A DNA stretch of 64,000 nucleotides from Corynebacterium marambiense (GTDB taxonomy: Bacteria; Actinomycetota; Actinomycetes; Mycobacteriales; Mycobacteriaceae), in contig NZ_JAEIOT010000007.1 of assembly GCF_016342275.1 (NCBI RefSeq), positions 434,001-498,000 on the forward strand, given 5' to 3'. Position 1 is the stretch's first letter; each line of letters starts with the position of its first letter. A program made the position numbers and the translations under genes. Below are positions 9,230 to 20,574 of this stretch, one piece after another. The notes below the pieces were generated by a model. The model saw nothing but the letters and a program-made list of their open reading frames with translations, was not told the origin of the DNA and did no database searches.

Positions 9230-10126
9230 TCAGCTGTCGTGGCCGTAGGAGTCGATGTCGGCGTCAGGGATGGTCAGGATCTCCGGGCCGTCCTCGGTGA
9301 TGACGAGGGTGTGCTCGAACTGGGCGGTGAACTTCCCATCCCGGTTGGCCACGGTCCAGCCATCGTCCCAGATGTCGTAGGGCAGGTCGCCGATGTTGAT
9401 CATCGGTTCCACGGTGAGCGTCATGCCGGGTTCGAGGATGGTGTGATCCTCCGGGTTGTCGTAGTGCACGACGACGAGACCGTTGTGGAACGTCGGGCCG
9501 ACGCCATGTCCAGTGAAGTCGCGGACGACGGAGTACCCGAACCGTTTCGCGTAGGACTCGATGACCCGGCCGATGACGTTGATCTCGCGGCCGGCTTTCG
9601 CCGCCCGGATGCCCCGCATCGTGGCGGTGTAGGTGCGTTCCACCAGTAGTCGGTGCTCCTCGCTGACGTCCCCGGCAAGGAAGGTCCGGTTGGTGTCACC
9701 GTGGACGCCGTTCTTGTAGGCGGTGACGTCGATGTTGACGATGTCACCGTCCCGGACCACCGTCGAATCGGGGATGCCATGACAGACGATCTCGTTGAGC
9801 GAAGTGCAGCAGGACTTCGGGAAACCGCGGTAGCCGAGTGTCGACGGGTAGGCACCGTGGTCACACATGTACTCGTGCGCGATACGGTCCAGCTCGTCGG
9901 TGGTGATGCCGGGAGCGACGGCCTGGCCTGCGACGGCGAGGGCGTTCGCGGCAATACGACTGGCCTCACGCATCGCCTCGATGGTCTCCGGGGTCTGGAC
10001 AAGCGGCTCTCCACACGCTTCCCTGACGGTGTCTTTCCAGGCGTACTCCGGGCGCTCGATGTGCTTGGGTACCGTGCGGACGGGGCTCTGTTTTCCGGGG
10101 GTCAGGCGTGCGCGTGCGTTAGACAT
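9230..10126 (-). CDS. map: Methionine aminopeptidase, type I
   Basis: This enzyme removes the initiator methionine from nascent proteins and needs two metal ions. The chosen start at 10126 (MSNARARL) gives 298 residues; further in-frame sequence upstream is not protein-like. Metal ligands are visible as D-I-V-N-I-D-V and G-D-T-N-R-T-F, then [19 protein letters not shown] and Q-F-E-H-T. The N-terminal extension of roughly 40 residues before the catalytic core, without a CysHis zinc finger, resembles the actinobacterial MapB-type enzymes. It is followed closely by cobQ and preceded by a PBP gene on the same strand. Confidence 0.93.
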   Translation of the reverse strand: MSNARARLTPGKQSPVRTVPKHIERPEYAWKDTVREACGEPLVQTPETIEAMREASRIAANALAVAGQAVAPGITTDELDRIAHEYMCDHGAYPSTLGYRGFPKSCCTSLNEIVCHGIPDSTVVRDGDIVNIDVTAYKNGVHGDTNRTFLAGDVSEEHRLLVERTYTATMRGIRAAKAGREINVIGRVIESYAKRFGYSVVRDFTGHGVGPTFHNGLVVVHYDNPEDHTILEPGMTLTVEPMINIGDLPYDIWDDGWTVANRDGKFTAQFEHTLVITEDGPEILTIPDADIDSYGHDS

Positions 10127-10214
10127 GTTCTCATCGTAGCGCTGCCAGCCGGTATTCCGACGGTGAGGTACCGGTGCACCGAACTTTGTTCCGCACCCCC
10201 ACGCCGGTTCTGTT

Positions 10215-12149
10215 CTACAGGTAGGGCGGAGGCACCGCCGCAGTATTCTCCGCCTGTGCGGGAGCTGCGGGTGCCACCGCTGCGGGGGCAGGCTCATCCT
10301 CCGGTGCTGGTGGGCGGGAAGCCTCCTGTGGAGGCAATAGTGATGGGTCGTCGAGGGCCCGGAAGAAGTGGTCGGTGATGGCGACGGAGGTCTCTGATCC
10401 GCCGCCGAGCACCACAAGCGTGGCGAAAGCGATGTCGTCATCACGGAAACCCGCAAACCAGGCGTGGGAGCCCCCGGCGATCTCGGCTTCACCGGTCTTG
10501 CCGTGGATCGCTCCCCCGGCCTGCATTCCGCGGGCTGTGCCGGTAGTGACCACCTGCCGCATCATGCGCTGCAACCCCTCAATGGCCTGCGGGGTGGGCG
10601 GGTCGACGTGCTCGCTCACGGTGGTCTCTCGGCCGTTGATGAGCACGGGAACGGGAGTACGTCCCGTCGCTGCAGTGGAGGCGACGAGCGCCATACCGAA
10701 GGGGCTGGCGAGGTCCTTTCCCTGGCCGAATCCGGCCTCGGTGCGGTCGACCAGTTCGTCACCGCGCGGGATGGATCCGGTGACGGTACCGAGCCCCTCA
10801 ATGGTGTAATCGAGGCCGAGTCCGAATTGTTTGCCGACCTGCTCAAGTTCTCCGGGGTTCAGGCGCGCGGAGATGTCGGCGAAGCTGGTGTTGCAGGATG
10901 CTGCGAATGCACGTTCCAGAGGAACCGACCCGAGGGAGAAACCGTTGTAGTTGGTGACGATGCGGTGCCCGATCTCCATCGCACCGGGGCAGGGCACGAT
11001 GCTGTCGGGCGTGAGGTCCTCGTCCATCATCCCGGCGGTCGCGGTGATGATCTTGAACGTGGACCCGGGAGGATACTGGCCCATGAGCGCGATCGATCCG
11101 TCCCGATCTGCCGCGGCGGTCTGCGCGATCGCGAGGATCTCTCCAGTGGAGGGGCGCATCACCACCATCATCGCCTTCATCCCCGAGCGGAGGTCGACTG
11201 CCGCCTGTGCCGCCCGCTGGACGTTGGTGTCGAGGCTGACCCGCACAGCGGGTGCGGGCGTCGGGGCGTGGATCTCCAGCGTGTCGATCTGGGCGCCGTA
11301 GGCGTTAACCACGGCGATCTGCCAGCCGCGCTCACCGTCGAGATCGTCATTGACGATGCGTTCGACCCGGGAGATGATGTCGGGTGCGAGATCACGGTCG
11401 GTGCGGACCATCGCCGCCTCGGGGTTCACGGTGACGGCATCGACACCGTCCAGTGCCTCCAGGACCTTCGGTCCCTCGATGGCGTCGACCAGGCTGACGG
11501 AGTACATGCCCTTCGCGCGGCGAAGGTTGTCCGCCAGTTCGTTGGCATTGACCGTGGCCACGCTCCGGTCCCGCGAATGCGCCGCGTCGAGTGCACGGGC
11601 GATGGTCCGGGCTGTGGAGTCCGCGTCCTTCAGCCCCTTGGTGTTGACGAGAACCCGGTAGGTGGTCCCGGGTTCCAGGAGTGCGACGCCGTCGTTGCTG
11701 ATCACCCTGGCGCGCTCCGCGTTGATACCCCGGAGTTCGAGGTGCTGGCTCGCCCCCAGCCGGGGATGCAGGAGATTCGGCTGCCACCGCACGAGCCAGT
11801 CTCCGCCGACCCTACTCAGCGACATCCTGGACGGATAGCGCAGCTCGCGGTCTCGCGGGAGTGACCAGTCGACGGTGAACTCAGCGGTGGCGGTGTTGTC
11901 ACCGGTGGAGACGCTGTTCAATTCCGCGCCGATCTGCTCGGCCTGCAATCCCTCGAACGACTCACGGAGCATCTCGGACGCCGCCGACGGATCATCGGTC
12001 AGCGCCCCGGCGGCGTCAAAGTCGCCGTCTGAGACGGCCGCGAAGAACGCCTCGACTGTTCCGTCTACGGGTGGGGTCTTTGGGGTACAGCCCACCAAGC
12101 CGACGGCGACCATCATGATCACCGTGAGCAGCGCGGACGTCTTCTTCAT
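10215..12149 (-). CDS. Penicillin-binding transpeptidase, lipoprotein, MecA-like N-terminus
   Basis: A 644-residue class B-like PBP that would cross-link peptidoglycan on the outer face of the membrane. The start at 12149 places a lipoprotein signal at the N-terminus with lipobox V-G-L-V-G-C (Cys21). It is followed by an NTF2-like domain of about 100 residues ([15 protein letters not shown]), a dimerisation domain, and the transpeptidase domain. Active-site motifs are S363-T-F-K366, S418-C-N420 and K551-T-G. It ends in a Pro/Ala-rich tail. An upstream in-frame ATG would bury the lipobox and was rejected. It lies in a core block with ispG and the site-2 protease. Confidence 0.9.
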   Translation of the reverse strand: MKKTSALLTVIMMVAVGLVGCTPKTPPVDGTVEAFFAAVSDGDFDAAGALTDDPSAASEMLRESFEGLQAEQIGAELNSVSTGDNTATAEFTVDWSLPRDRELRYPSRMSLSRVGGDWLVRWQPNLLHPRLGASQHLELRGINAERARVISNDGVALLEPGTTYRVLVNTKGLKDADSTARTIARALDAAHSRDRSVATVNANELADNLRRAKGMYSVSLVDAIEGPKVLEALDGVDAVTVNPEAAMVRTDRDLAPDIISRVERIVNDDLDGERGWQIAVVNAYGAQIDTLEIHAPTPAPAVRVSLDTNVQRAAQAAVDLRSGMKAMMVVMRPSTGEILAIAQTAAADRDGSIALMGQYPPGSTFKIITATAGMMDEDLTPDSIVPCPGAMEIGHRIVTNYNGFSLGSVPLERAFAASCNTSFADISARLNPGELEQVGKQFGLGLDYTIEGLGTVTGSIPRGDELVDRTEAGFGQGKDLASPFGMALVASTAATGRTPVPVLINGRETTVSEHVDPPTPQAIEGLQRMMRQVVTTGTARGMQAGGAIHGKTGEAEIAGGSHAWFAGFRDDDIAFATLVVLGGGSETSVAITDHFFRALDDPSLLPPQEASRPPAPEDEPAPAAVAPAAPAQAENTAAVPPPYL

Positions 12150-12320
12150 GGGGATCAAGGTAGCAACAGGCATGGCCCGGGGGCCGGAACCTCGCGGCGT
12201 GCCGGGACGGGAGACACGAAGTTGTGACACATGGGACTGATGGGATATGTCGGCCCGTCAACGACCCGCACCGTACGCCCCAGGGAAGACACGTCGGCGC
12301 ACAGGAGCCACGCGGAGGGC

Positions 12321-13487
12321 TCAGGAGGTGACCTTCACCTCGGGGGAACCGCTGACGCTCCCTTCCTCGAGGCCGAGTTCCTCGGCGATTTTCATCGCCT
12401 CCTCGATCAGGGTCTCCACGATCTGCGACTCAGGCACGGTCTTGATGACCTCACCCTTGACGAAGATCTGGCCTTTACCGTTTCCGGAGGCCACTCCGAT
12501 ATCCGCGTCGCGGGCCTCACCGGGGCCGTTGACGACGCACCCCATGACGGCGACACGCAGGGGAAACTCCATCCCGTCGAGAGCCGCAGTGACCTCCTCG
12601 GCGAGCTTGTACACGTCGACCTGGGCACGGCCACAGGACGGGCAGGACACGATCTCGAGCTTGCGCGGACGCAGGTTCAGGGACTGCAGGATCATGTCAC
12701 CGACTTTGATCTCCTCCTCCGGAGGAGCCGACAGCGACACACGGATCGTGTCGCCGATCCCCTCCGCCAGCAGCGCGGAGAACGCCACGGAGGATTTGAT
12801 GGTGCCCTGGAACATCGGGCCTGCCTCCGTGACACCGAGGTGCAGCGGATAATCGCACTGCGCGGCGAGCTGACGGTAGGCCTCCACCATGATGACCGGG
12901 TCATGGTGCTTGACGGAGATCTTGATGTCCCCGAAACCGTGATCCTCGAAGAGACTGGCCTCCCAGAGCGCCGATTCGACGAGGGCCTCCGGGGTGGCCT
13001 TGCCGTACTTCTCCATGATCCGCTTGTCCAGCGAACCGGCGTTGACGCCGATGCGGATGGGGATACCGGCAGATCCGGCCGCAAGCGCGACCTCCTTGAC
13101 CCGGCCGTCGAACTCCTTGATGTTGCCGGGGTTCACGCGGACCGCCGCGCACCCGGCGTCGATGGCCGCGAAGATGTACTTGGGCTGGAAGTGGATGTCG
13201 GCGATCACGGGGATCGGGGACTTCTTTGCGATGATCGGCAACGCTTCCGCATCGATCGGCTTCGGGCACGCCACGCGCACGATGTCGCAGCCCGTGGCTG
13301 TGAGCTGGGCGATCTGCTGCAGGGTGGCGTTGATGTCGTGGGTCTTCGTGTTCGTCATTGACTGCACTGAAATCGGGTGGTCCGATCCGACACCGACGCT
13401 GCCGACCATGAACTGCCGAGTCTTGCGTCTCGGGGCGAGCACCGGCGGCGGCGCCTCAGGCATGCCAAGTCCGATGGGGATAGTCAC
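12321..13487 (-). CDS. ispG: 4-hydroxy-3-methylbut-2-enyl diphosphate synthase (flavodoxin)
   Basis: IspG (GcpE) carries out the penultimate step of the MEP isoprenoid pathway using a 4Fe-4S cluster. The 388-residue protein has a TIM-barrel N-terminus beginning at [12 protein letters not shown], with [10 protein letters not shown]. The cluster cysteines are in S-C-P-S-C-G-R and [11 protein letters not shown]. It forms a minus-strand row with the protease gene and dxr, so two MEP enzymes lie within 4 kb. That fits supply of precursors for the carotenoids encoded at the left end of the window. Confidence 0.95.
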   Translation of the reverse strand: MTIPIGLGMPEAPPPVLAPRRKTRQFMVGSVGVGSDHPISVQSMTNTKTHDINATLQQIAQLTATGCDIVRVACPKPIDAEALPIIAKKSPIPVIADIHFQPKYIFAAIDAGCAAVRVNPGNIKEFDGRVKEVALAAGSAGIPIRIGVNAGSLDKRIMEKYGKATPEALVESALWEASLFEDHGFGDIKISVKHHDPVIMVEAYRQLAAQCDYPLHLGVTEAGPMFQGTIKSSVAFSALLAEGIGDTIRVSLSAPPEEEIKVGDMILQSLNLRPRKLEIVSCPSCGRAQVDVYKLAEEVTAALDGMEFPLRVAVMGCVVNGPGEARDADIGVASGNGKGQIFVKGEVIKTVPESQIVETLIEEAMKIAEELGLEEGSVSGSPEVKVTS

Positions 13488-13619
13488 TGTGAAAGAACTC
13501 CTTGTCGCGCACCGCCTGCAGGTCGGTGCTCGTGGGTGAGATTCTGGCGGGCCGTCGTGGTCGATGGTATCACCGGCTCCGAGACTCGTCCGGTGCGGGG
13601 ATCCGCGCGCGGCGGACCG

Positions 13620-14831
13620 TCAGCCAGGTAGCCGGATCGGGTTCACCACATCGGCGGCGATGACGACCATCCCCACCGTCAACAGGAGCGCGGCAACCGT
13701 GTAGGTCAGCGGCATGATTCCTCGGTAGTCCGCGGGTCCCGCCGGTGGCAGCCCTCGGAGCCTCCGCACGGCATCCCGCAGCTTCTCCCAAAGGACGACG
13801 GCTATGTGTCCGCCGTCGAGCGGCGGAAGCGGCACGACGTTGAACAGCGCGAGGAAGAAGTTCAAGCTGGCCAGCATCATCAGGAACGTGGCCCATTCGC
13901 TGCGTTCCGCTAGTTCGCCACCGATGCGGGTCGCACCGACGACACTCACCGGCGAGTCCTGGGCGCGTTCCCCGCCGAACACCGCAGCGGCGACGCCGGG
14001 GATCTTGGCGGGGAAGGACTTCAGTCCCTCGACGGTGCCGGAGAACATCAGACCGGCGAAACGGAGCGAGGCACCGATTCCGTCGACGGGGCCGTAGGCG
14101 CGGAACACGTTCTCGACCGGTGCCCGCGACACGCCGATGGCGCCGACGGTGACCTCCTCACCCGCGGCGTTGAGCCGGGTGGCCTCGGCGACGGTGACCG
14201 CGACCTCGCGGGCCGACCCGTCGCGTTCCACGGTGAGCTCCACCGTCTCGCCAGGTCTCGCCATGACGGTGTCGCGGAGCTCAATGAAGGTGTGCATGCG
14301 CCGACCGTCGACGGCGGTGATCCGGTCGCCGACAACGATGCCTGCCTCCGCTGCGGGCCCCGCACCGGAGCAGGGTGACAGAGTTCCGTCGGGGTTCTGG
14401 GCCGGAGCGACACAGTCGGTGCCGTCGACGGTCGGTGTGAGATCGATGTCGGGATCCGGGATACCCGCGCTCACAGCGACGGTGTAGATGAGGACGAGAC
14501 CGACGAAGACATTCATGACCACACCGCCCGCGAGAACCGCGATGCGCTGCCACGCGGGCCGCCGACACATGGCGAACGGCTCCTCATCCGGGGTGAGCGG
14601 ATCGTTGGCCGTCATTCCCGCGATATCGCAGAACCCGCCGAGCGGTACCGCCTTGAGCCCGTAGGTGGTGTGCCCTCGGGTGAACTGGCCGACGGTCGGG
14701 CCGAAGCCGATGAAGTACCGGCGGACCCGCATTCTGAGCAGACGCGCCACGCCCATGTGGCCCGCCTCGTGCAGCGCGATGGTCAGCGCGATACCGAGGG
14801 CGAAAAGAATGACGCCCAGCAGATAACCCAC
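13620..14831 (-). CDS. Site-2 intramembrane zinc metalloprotease (M50, RseP/Rip1 family)
   Basis: A 403-residue membrane protein with the zinc motif H-E-A-G-H at about residues 21-25 in the first helix, a periplasmic PDZ domain (G-I-V-V-G-D-R-I-T-A-V-D-G), and the second active-site motif N-V-V-P-L-P-P-L-D-G-G-H near the C-terminal helices. Family members cut membrane-bound anti-sigma factors or other single-pass proteins within the bilayer. The M50-dxr-ispG neighbourhood is standard in actinobacteria, where the homologue is Rip1. The length is typical. Which substrate it cuts here cannot be read from the sequence. Confidence 0.92.
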   Translation of the reverse strand: MGYLLGVILFALGIALTIALHEAGHMGVARLLRMRVRRYFIGFGPTVGQFTRGHTTYGLKAVPLGGFCDIAGMTANDPLTPDEEPFAMCRRPAWQRIAVLAGGVVMNVFVGLVLIYTVAVSAGIPDPDIDLTPTVDGTDCVAPAQNPDGTLSPCSGAGPAAEAGIVVGDRITAVDGRRMHTFIELRDTVMARPGETVELTVERDGSAREVAVTVAEATRLNAAGEEVTVGAIGVSRAPVENVFRAYGPVDGIGASLRFAGLMFSGTVEGLKSFPAKIPGVAAAVFGGERAQDSPVSVVGATRIGGELAERSEWATFLMMLASLNFFLALFNVVPLPPLDGGHIAVVLWEKLRDAVRRLRGLPPAGPADYRGIMPLTYTVAALLLTVGMVVIAADVVNPIRLPG

Positions 14832-14923
14832 GGTGAGGTCACTCTCCTTGCATGTCTGTCGGTGTTCCGGTTCGGCCCGGTGGCCGTTATTGCGGGGTCA
14901 AGTCTCGCACACCGGCGGATGGT

Positions 14924-16093
14924 TCAGCGCTTCCCCGCGAGAATCTCCCCCGCCAGCCGGCGGGAGTGCTTCTCCACGTCGAGGACGTCGTCCACCGTCC
15001 CGGCCGGTCGGACGAATCTCGAGGCCCGGTCCAGAACCTCGGCGACAGTGTCGACGATCTCCGGGAACCGGATACCCCCCGCGAGAAAAGCAGCGGCGGC
15101 CTCCTCGTTGGCGGCGTTGTAGACGGCGGGCCAGGTTCCCCCGGCCGCAACAGCCTGAGCAGCCAACCTGACCGCGGGAAACGCAGCGTGATCGACGGGT
15201 CCGAAGTCCCAGGAGAACACGCCGGAGAAGTCGAGCGCGGGCTGCGCGTCCGGGACCCGCCTGGGCCAGTCCAGGGCAAGGGAGATCGGCAGTTTCATCG
15301 ACGGCGGGGACGCCTGGGCAATGGTGGCTCCATCCACGAAGGTAACCATCGAGTGCACGATTGACTGCGGGTGGACCACCACGTCGATCCGGTCCCCGGG
15401 AATCCCGAACAGAAGCGAAGCCTCGATGAACTCAAGTCCCTTGTTCACCAGAGTCGCAGAGTTCAGGGTGTTCATTTGCCCCATGGACCACGTCGGGTGG
15501 GCGGCGGCCTGCTGCGGTGTGACGTCCATCATCTGCTGTCGGGTCCACCCCCGGAACGGGCCTCCCGACGCGGTGAGCACCAGTCGGGACACCTCCCGGC
15601 TGTTCCCCGCCATCAGGCACTGCGCCATCGCCGAGTGCTCGGAGTCGACCGGAACGAGTTGCCCGGGTTCCGCGGCCCGCAGCACGAGCTCACCACCGGC
15701 GACCAGTGATTCCTTGTTCGCCAGCGCGAGGACCGAGCCACTTTCCAGGACCGCGAGTGTCGCCGCGAGCCCCATGGAGCCCACCAACGCATTGAGGACG
15801 GTGTCGGCCTCCACGACGCCGACGAGATCCCGCGCGGCGTCAGGGCCGCTGATCACCACTCCCCCGAGCGCCCGGGACACCTCAGCGGCTGCCGTGGAGT
15901 CGGCAACGGCCACCCGGCCTGCATCGAGACGTAGGTGTCGGGCCTGGGCGATGATCTGCGCCGGGTCGGACCCGCCCGCGGCGATCCCCACGACCTCGAA
16001 GGCCTCCGGATTGGCGTTGATGACCTCGATGGCCTGGGTCCCGATGGAACCGGTACTTCCCAGAATAAGAACGCGTTTACTCACCCATCCCAT
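14924..16093 (-). CDS. dxr: 1-deoxy-D-xylulose 5-phosphate reductoisomerase
   Basis: Dxr converts DXP to MEP with NADPH, the committed step of the MEP isoprenoid pathway. The 389-residue protein has the NADPH-binding motif G-S-T-G-S-I-G-T-Q near its start. It carries [10 protein letters not shown] and V-D-S-E-H-S-A, which hold metal and substrate ligands, and further on T-A-S-G-G-P-F-R-G and H-P-T-W-S-M-G-Q. The flanking M50 protease and ispG give the usual gene cluster. The start at 16093 is an ATG leading within eight residues into the first beta strand. Confidence 0.95.
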   Translation of the reverse strand: MGWVSKRVLILGSTGSIGTQAIEVINANPEAFEVVGIAAGGSDPAQIIAQARHLRLDAGRVAVADSTAAAEVSRALGGVVISGPDAARDLVGVVEADTVLNALVGSMGLAATLAVLESGSVLALANKESLVAGGELVLRAAEPGQLVPVDSEHSAMAQCLMAGNSREVSRLVLTASGGPFRGWTRQQMMDVTPQQAAAHPTWSMGQMNTLNSATLVNKGLEFIEASLLFGIPGDRIDVVVHPQSIVHSMVTFVDGATIAQASPPSMKLPISLALDWPRRVPDAQPALDFSGVFSWDFGPVDHAAFPAVRLAAQAVAAGGTWPAVYNAANEEAAAAFLAGGIRFPEIVDTVAEVLDRASRFVRPAGTVDDVLDVEKHSRRLAGEILAGKR

Positions 16094-16357
16094 TGTTCCA
16101 TTGATCCGTTGCGGGCGTGGAACCGGACCCGAGAGGCCACATCAAACTTTCCACTACACCCGAAAGGGGCGGGATCTGCGGCCCACCACCGCGGCGAGCG
16201 GCAGAAAACCCGGTTCACGGACTGGTTTTCCCGCGGGTTTGTCACGTCCCGCCACCGGATCGTCGAGTTTAAGTCGCTGTCGGCGGAATGTTATGAGATG
16301 ATGGCGGCAACAGAATGCGATTTCGGTACGTGTGCTTTATCCCATAAGGAGTTTGAC

Positions 16358-16789
16358 GTGTCTGGTTCCGACCACAACGTTCCCCAGGTCCACAACGGAG
16401 TGTCGACCCTCGACGAGCCCTCGGCGGCCTGGGGCTGGCACGGTCTCAGCCGTAACGCCATCCAGATCTCCGGCTGGATCTCGGTCGCTTTCCTTTTGGC
16501 CTACCACTTCGGTAACCACCACGGCCACGTTGAGACGATCTGGTTATTCGCAATTACCGCTCTGATCGTTGTCGGCCTCCTGCTGAACCTGTTCCAGCCG
16601 AACCTGAACCAGGTGCGCACGGTCACCGCCCACAACAAGCCGATCGACCACGTCGAACCCGACTGGGCCCATGATCAGCACAACCTCACCGGTGTCTATG
16701 GCAATCTCACCGATTCGCAGCTGCGCTCCCTGAACATCGACCCGGCCACCGTTCCCGGTCGCTCCAGGCACAACTCGATCGACGCGTAG
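16358..16789 (+). CDS. DUF2631 membrane protein
   Basis: A 143-residue protein of the actinobacterial DUF2631 type, seen from P-S-A-A-W-G-W-H-G followed by two transmembrane helices (about residues 40-60 and 65-85) and a polar, acidic C-terminal tail. The start is a GTG at 16358, chosen because AAGGAG ends six bases before it; in-frame codons farther upstream run into non-coding DNA. It stands alone between divergent dxr and convergent rlmN and is followed by a strong terminator. The family's function is unknown; the short loop between helices contains a G-N-H-H-G-H cluster that might bind metal (inference). Confidence 0.85.
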   Translation: MSGSDHNVPQVHNGVSTLDEPSAAWGWHGLSRNAIQISGWISVAFLLAYHFGNHHGHVETIWLFAITALIVVGLLLNLFQPNLNQVRTVTAHNKPIDHVEPDWAHDQHNLTGVYGNLTDSQLRSLNIDPATVPGRSRHNSIDA

Positions 16790-16810
16790 CACTCCGCACA
16801 GTTCTGGCCG

Positions 16811-16843
16811 AACCGCGATCCGCGCCCCGGATCGCGGTTTTTC
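16811..16843 (+). terminator. Rho-independent terminator after the DUF2631 gene
   Basis: A perfect GC-rich hairpin (arms AACCGCGATCCG and CGGATCGCGGTT with a four-base loop) is followed by a run of T on the plus strand. It lies 22 bases after the stop codon. Confidence 0.85.
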
Positions 16844-17064
16844 TGTCCTCTTCCGCCTCCTCCGTGTCCGTGTCCTGGGCGGGGTCCGTCAGCTACAGAC
16901 CCGGTGACTCCGGAAGTCTTCTCGACGGAACCGGGGTCCTTCCTCCACGTCGGCGGTCCCGTGATTCGGCACAGCCTGAAGCGCGTGGAAAACGGACGGC
17001 CGGGTGGCGGAGTTCCACTATTCACCTGACCCTCCGGCCCTCCAGTTGACGAGGATGCTGCACC

Positions 17065-18162
17065 TCAGCGTTCCTCCGCAGCCAGCTGACCACACGCCGC
17101 TGCGATCTCCTGGCCTCGGGTGTCGCGGACGGTGCAGGCAACGCCCTGCGCCGCGACGCGGCGGACGAACTCGTTCTGCCGGTCCTTCGGCGATGCGTCC
17201 CACTTCGATCCTGGAGTCGGGTTCAGCGGGATCAGGTTCACGTGCACCCGGGCCCCCAGGGCGTTCCTGAGCTTCTTCCCGAGCATGTCCGCGCGCCAGT
17301 CCTGATCGTTGATGTCGCGGATCAGTGCGTACTCGATGGACACCCGGCGCCCGGTCTGATCCGCGTAGTAGCGGGCCGCATCTAGGACCTCGTCCACCGA
17401 CCACCTGTTGTTCACCGGTACGAGCGAATCTCGGAGTTCGTCATCAGGCGTGTGCAGGGACACCGCGAGCGTGACGGACAGCCCCTCATCCGCCAGACGC
17501 CGAATCGCGGGGGCCAACCCCACGGTGGACACCGTCACGTTGCGCTGGGAAATCCCGAATCCCTGGGGGTTGGGTTCGGTGATCTGCCGGACGGCGTGGA
17601 CAACCCGCTTGTAGTTCGCGAGAGGTTCCCCCATCCCCATGAACACGATGTTAGAGAGCCGACCACCCTCGTCGCGCATAGTCTTGGCCGCAGCGCGGAC
17701 CTGATCCACGATCTCCCCGGTGGAGAGGTTGCGGTCCAGTCCGCCCTGGCCGGTGGCGCAGAACGGGCAGGCCATTCCGCATCCCGCCTGGGACGAAATG
17801 CACAGGGTCGAGCGGTCGGGATACCGCATGAGCACCGACTCGAGGAGCGTGCCGTCATGGAGGCGCCAGAGCGTCTTGCTGGTCTGCCCCGCGTCGCAGC
17901 TGATACTGCGGACGGGCGTCATCATGTCGGGGAAGAGCGCCTCCCGAACCGTGTCGCGTTGCGCGGCCGGCAGGTCCGTCATCGTGCGGGGATCCGCCTC
18001 CAGCCGCCCGTAGTAGTGCCGGGCGAGCTGATCGGCACGGAACCTGGGTAGACCGAGGTCACCGAGGGTCGCGATGCGGCGGTCGGCGTCAAGGTCAGCG
18101 AAATGGGTGGGCGGCATACCCCTTTTGGGGGCGGCGAACACCAGGGGTAGTTCTTTCGTCAT
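17065..18162 (-). CDS. rlmN: Dual-specificity 23S rRNA/tRNA adenosine C2-methyltransferase
   Basis: A radical-SAM enzyme that methylates A2503 of 23S rRNA and A37 of some tRNAs. The 365-residue product (start at 18162, ATG) has the radical SAM cluster C-G-M-A-C-P-F-C with the G-Q-G-G-L motif right after it. Further family blocks are V-F-M-G-M-G-E-P and S-L-H-T-P. The mechanistic cysteine lies near the C-terminus in G-V-A-C-T-V-R. In-frame codons upstream of 18162 are not protein-like. It is transcribed away from the LapA-like gene. Confidence 0.95.
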   Translation of the reverse strand: MTKELPLVFAAPKRGMPPTHFADLDADRRIATLGDLGLPRFRADQLARHYYGRLEADPRTMTDLPAAQRDTVREALFPDMMTPVRSISCDAGQTSKTLWRLHDGTLLESVLMRYPDRSTLCISSQAGCGMACPFCATGQGGLDRNLSTGEIVDQVRAAAKTMRDEGGRLSNIVFMGMGEPLANYKRVVHAVRQITEPNPQGFGISQRNVTVSTVGLAPAIRRLADEGLSVTLAVSLHTPDDELRDSLVPVNNRWSVDEVLDAARYYADQTGRRVSIEYALIRDINDQDWRADMLGKKLRNALGARVHVNLIPLNPTPGSKWDASPKDRQNEFVRRVAAQGVACTVRDTRGQEIAAACGQLAAEER

Positions 18163-18245
18163 AATTCCCCCATCATTACACGTCGCAGTGTCATTGGTGG
18201 AACTGGCGGGTTGTGTAACCCGCCCCGGAGCCGTTGAATGGGGGT

Positions 18246-18620
18246 ATGAACCGAAACAACGAGGCCGAGCACTCCGCCGACACCACTCCGACGCCAGACG
18301 CGTCACCAGAGGTTCCAACCTATCCCGACACCGGCGCCTCGACATCCACGACGACGCCGGAACCGGCGAATGTGAGACGCCGTACCCTCGCCGGCAGCAC
18401 CTGGGTCTCGATGATCGTCGGTGCCCTGCTGCTGATCCTCTTCCTCATCTTTATCATGCAGAATCAGCAGGCGGTGGACCTCACCCTCTTCGCCTGGGAA
18501 TTCACCGTTCCCGCCGGTATCGGGGTTCTGCTCGCCGCGATCGGCGGAGCACTCATCATGGCCCTCGTCGGGGGTGTCAGGATGCTCGAACTGCGTCGTG
18601 AGCTGAAGAAGTTACGCTGA
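18246..18620 (+). CDS. LapA/DUF1049-family membrane protein
   Basis: A 124-residue protein with a polar, Thr/Pro/Glu-rich N-terminus of about 50 residues. Two transmembrane helices follow (about residues 54-75 and 85-108), separated by the signature N-Q-Q-A-V-D-L. A short basic coiled tail ends it ([10 protein letters not shown]). This layout is the lipopolysaccharide-assembly-protein-A domain, which in actinobacteria has unknown function. The ATG at 18246 is preferred over a TTG 12 bases upstream, though ribosome-site spacing (GGAG at 18227) does not settle it. It is followed by a bidirectional terminator shared with cdsA. Confidence 0.8.
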   Translation: MNRNNEAEHSADTTPTPDASPEVPTYPDTGASTSTTTPEPANVRRRTLAGSTWVSMIVGALLLILFLIFIMQNQQAVDLTLFAWEFTVPAGIGVLLAAIGGALIMALVGGVRMLELRRELKKLR

Positions 18621-18640
18621 GTCTCACCGACAAAGAGAGA

Positions 18641-18677
18641 AACGCCCCGCCGGTCTGGACAACCGGGCGGGGCGTTC
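18641..18677. terminator. Bidirectional terminator between the LapA-like gene and cdsA
   Basis: Long inverted repeat with arms AACGCCCCGCCGGT and ACCGGGCGGGGCGTT around a short loop, placed between two convergent genes. The stem is very stable, but T runs on either side are short. Confidence 0.75.
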
Positions 18678-18703
18678 TGTGTTCACGGGCGCAGACAGGC
18701 AGC

Positions 18704-19762
18704 TCAGGACTGCAGGAAACTGAGCACGAGCCAGGTGACCATCGCAGACGGGAGCAGTCCATCTAACCGATCCATCAGCCCACCGTGCCCCGGCAACAGG
18801 GTCGACATGTCCTTGATGCCGAGTTCCCGTTTGAACTGGCTCTCCACCAGATCCCCGAGGGTCGCACAGATAACGAGACCGGGACCGAGGATCAATCCCC
18901 GCCACCAGATGTCGTCAAGGAGGAAGTGCACGAGCAGCACACCGGAGACGGTGCCGAGGAACAGGGAGCCTGCGAAGCCCTCCCAGGACTTCTTCGGGCT
19001 GACCGCCGGCGCCATGGGGTGCGCACCGAACAGAACCCCGAAGATGAAGCCGCCGATGTCCGAGGCAATGACGCACACCATGAAAGTGACGATGAACATA
19101 TGCCCCGGAACCCCTTCCCTGGTGATCAGGGAAAGCATCGCGGCGAAGGACGCAAAGAGGGGGATCCAGGTGAGGACGAAGATGCCGAGTGACGTGTCAC
19201 GAAGGTAGTTCTGCGGCGCGGTGTTCGCACCGTGGTGGAACAGTCGGCCGAACATCAGCGCGAGCACACTCACCACGAATCCCGCGACCAGGCCCTTGGT
19301 CCCGAAAGGCCACGAGAGCCACAGCATCAACTGTCCCCCGACCAAAAGGATCACCCGCGGGATAACGTACCCACTCTCCTTTAGCCGCGAGTGGACCTCC
19401 CAGGTGGCGACGCCGACGGCTGCCGCCACGAGCGGATACCAGCCGAAAGGGACGACGAAGATCATCAGGAGAACCAGCGCGCCAAGTCCCGCACCGACAC
19501 CGATCGCCTTCTTCAGGTCCCGTCCGGCGGAGTTGCGGGGTTTGGGAAGATGATCGAGGCCCAGTGCACGGAGTGAGTCGGTGACGTCGCTGCTACCGCC
19601 GCGAGATCCCCCCGAGAACAGGCGCCTGACCAACTCCTCCGAATCAGTCAGATCCTCCGCATCGGCGTCGACGGGGTCACCGGCCAGCCACGAGTCCGGA
19701 AGCCCGATATTCGAGGCGTCTCCTTCGCGGTACTTCCTGGGTGATATGTGATGTTCAGACAT
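18704..19762 (-). CDS. cdsA: Phosphatidate cytidylyltransferase
   Basis: CdsA makes CDP-diacylglycerol from phosphatidic acid and CTP for phospholipid synthesis. The protein has 352 residues: a polar N-terminal extension of roughly 85 residues, then about eight membrane helices. The family signature is complete, from S-Q-F-K-R and I-K-D to L-P-G-H-G-G-L-M-D-R-L-D near the C-terminus, preceded by P-K-K-S-W-E-G. The long acidic N-terminus (D-A-D-A-E-D-L-T-D-S-E-E-L) is typical of corynebacterial forms. It is downstream of frr in the conserved rpsB-tsf-pyrH-frr-cdsA order. Confidence 0.94.
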   Translation of the reverse strand: MSEHHISPRKYREGDASNIGLPDSWLAGDPVDADAEDLTDSEELVRRLFSGGSRGGSSDVTDSLRALGLDHLPKPRNSAGRDLKKAIGVGAGLGALVLLMIFVVPFGWYPLVAAAVGVATWEVHSRLKESGYVIPRVILLVGGQLMLWLSWPFGTKGLVAGFVVSVLALMFGRLFHHGANTAPQNYLRDTSLGIFVLTWIPLFASFAAMLSLITREGVPGHMFIVTFMVCVIASDIGGFIFGVLFGAHPMAPAVSPKKSWEGFAGSLFLGTVSGVLLVHFLLDDIWWRGLILGPGLVICATLGDLVESQFKRELGIKDMSTLLPGHGGLMDRLDGLLPSAMVTWLVLSFLQS

Positions 19763-19874
19763 GACGGATCCGCACTGACGACCCCCGGGACAGCGCGCAC
19801 ACGACCATGGAGGGAGTTTCCAGGGTGTCCGCCGGCGCAGGCCGTGGTCTCCTACCGGATTCGATGGTGGCCAT

Positions 19875-20432
19875 CTAGACCTCCATCAGCTCCTTTTCCT
19901 TCTTCTCCACGAGTTCGTCGACCTGCGCGACATACTTCTGCGTCGTCTTGTCGAGCTCCTTCTCGGCGGCAATCACCTCATCTTCACCGGCCTCGCCGTC
20001 CTTCTGGATCTTCTTCAGGATCTCCATGTGCTTGCGACGGACGTTGCGGATCGCGATCTTCGCGTCCTCGCCCTTCGACTTGGCTAGTTTGACCATGTCC
20101 CGACGACGTTCCTCGGTGAGCTGGGGCACGGTGACCCGCAGAACCTGGCCGTCGTTGGTGGGGTTGACGCCGAGGTCCGAGTTGCGGATCGCGTTCTCGA
20201 TCTCATTCATCACGTTCTGCTCGTAGGGACGGATGATGAGCATCCGTGGCTCCGGCACAGAAATCGTCGCCATCTGGGTGATGGGGGTCGGCACACCGTA
20301 GTACTCGGCGACGATTCCGTTGAACATTCCGGGGTTCGCACGCCCAGTGCGGATGGTCGTCAGATCCTCCCGGGCGTGCTCGACGGAGTTGGTCATGCGT
20401 TCTTCGGCTTCGAGGAGAGTGTCATCAATCAT
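19875..20432 (-). CDS. frr: Ribosome recycling factor
   Basis: Frr splits post-termination ribosomes together with EF-G. The 185-residue product has the standard three-helix bundle plus insert. Recognisable blocks are T-I-R-T-G-R-A-N-P (residues 26-34), Y-Y-G-V-P-T-P-I and [12 protein letters not shown]. It lies 142 bases downstream of pyrH on the same strand, in the normal order, and 112 bases before cdsA. Confidence 0.97.
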   Translation of the reverse strand: MIDDTLLEAEERMTNSVEHAREDLTTIRTGRANPGMFNGIVAEYYGVPTPITQMATISVPEPRMLIIRPYEQNVMNEIENAIRNSDLGVNPTNDGQVLRVTVPQLTEERRRDMVKLAKSKGEDAKIAIRNVRRKHMEILKKIQKDGEAGEDEVIAAEKELDKTTQKYVAQVDELVEKKEKELMEV

Positions 20433-20574
20433 GGTAATTTCGTCTATTCCTTAGGACTTGGCCAGTCCGCCTCCCACTCCGCACCACCGCAGACGGTGAC
20501 GCGGCGCAGTCACGTCAGGAAGGGGCACGCGAACTGGCCTGGACTGATTTATTCTGTTGCTCCCGATAAACCTA

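Noticed and set aside
7865..9649. 594-codon plus-strand open frame opposite cobQ and map
   Set aside because: Shadow frame caused by codon bias of two well-supported minus-strand enzymes.
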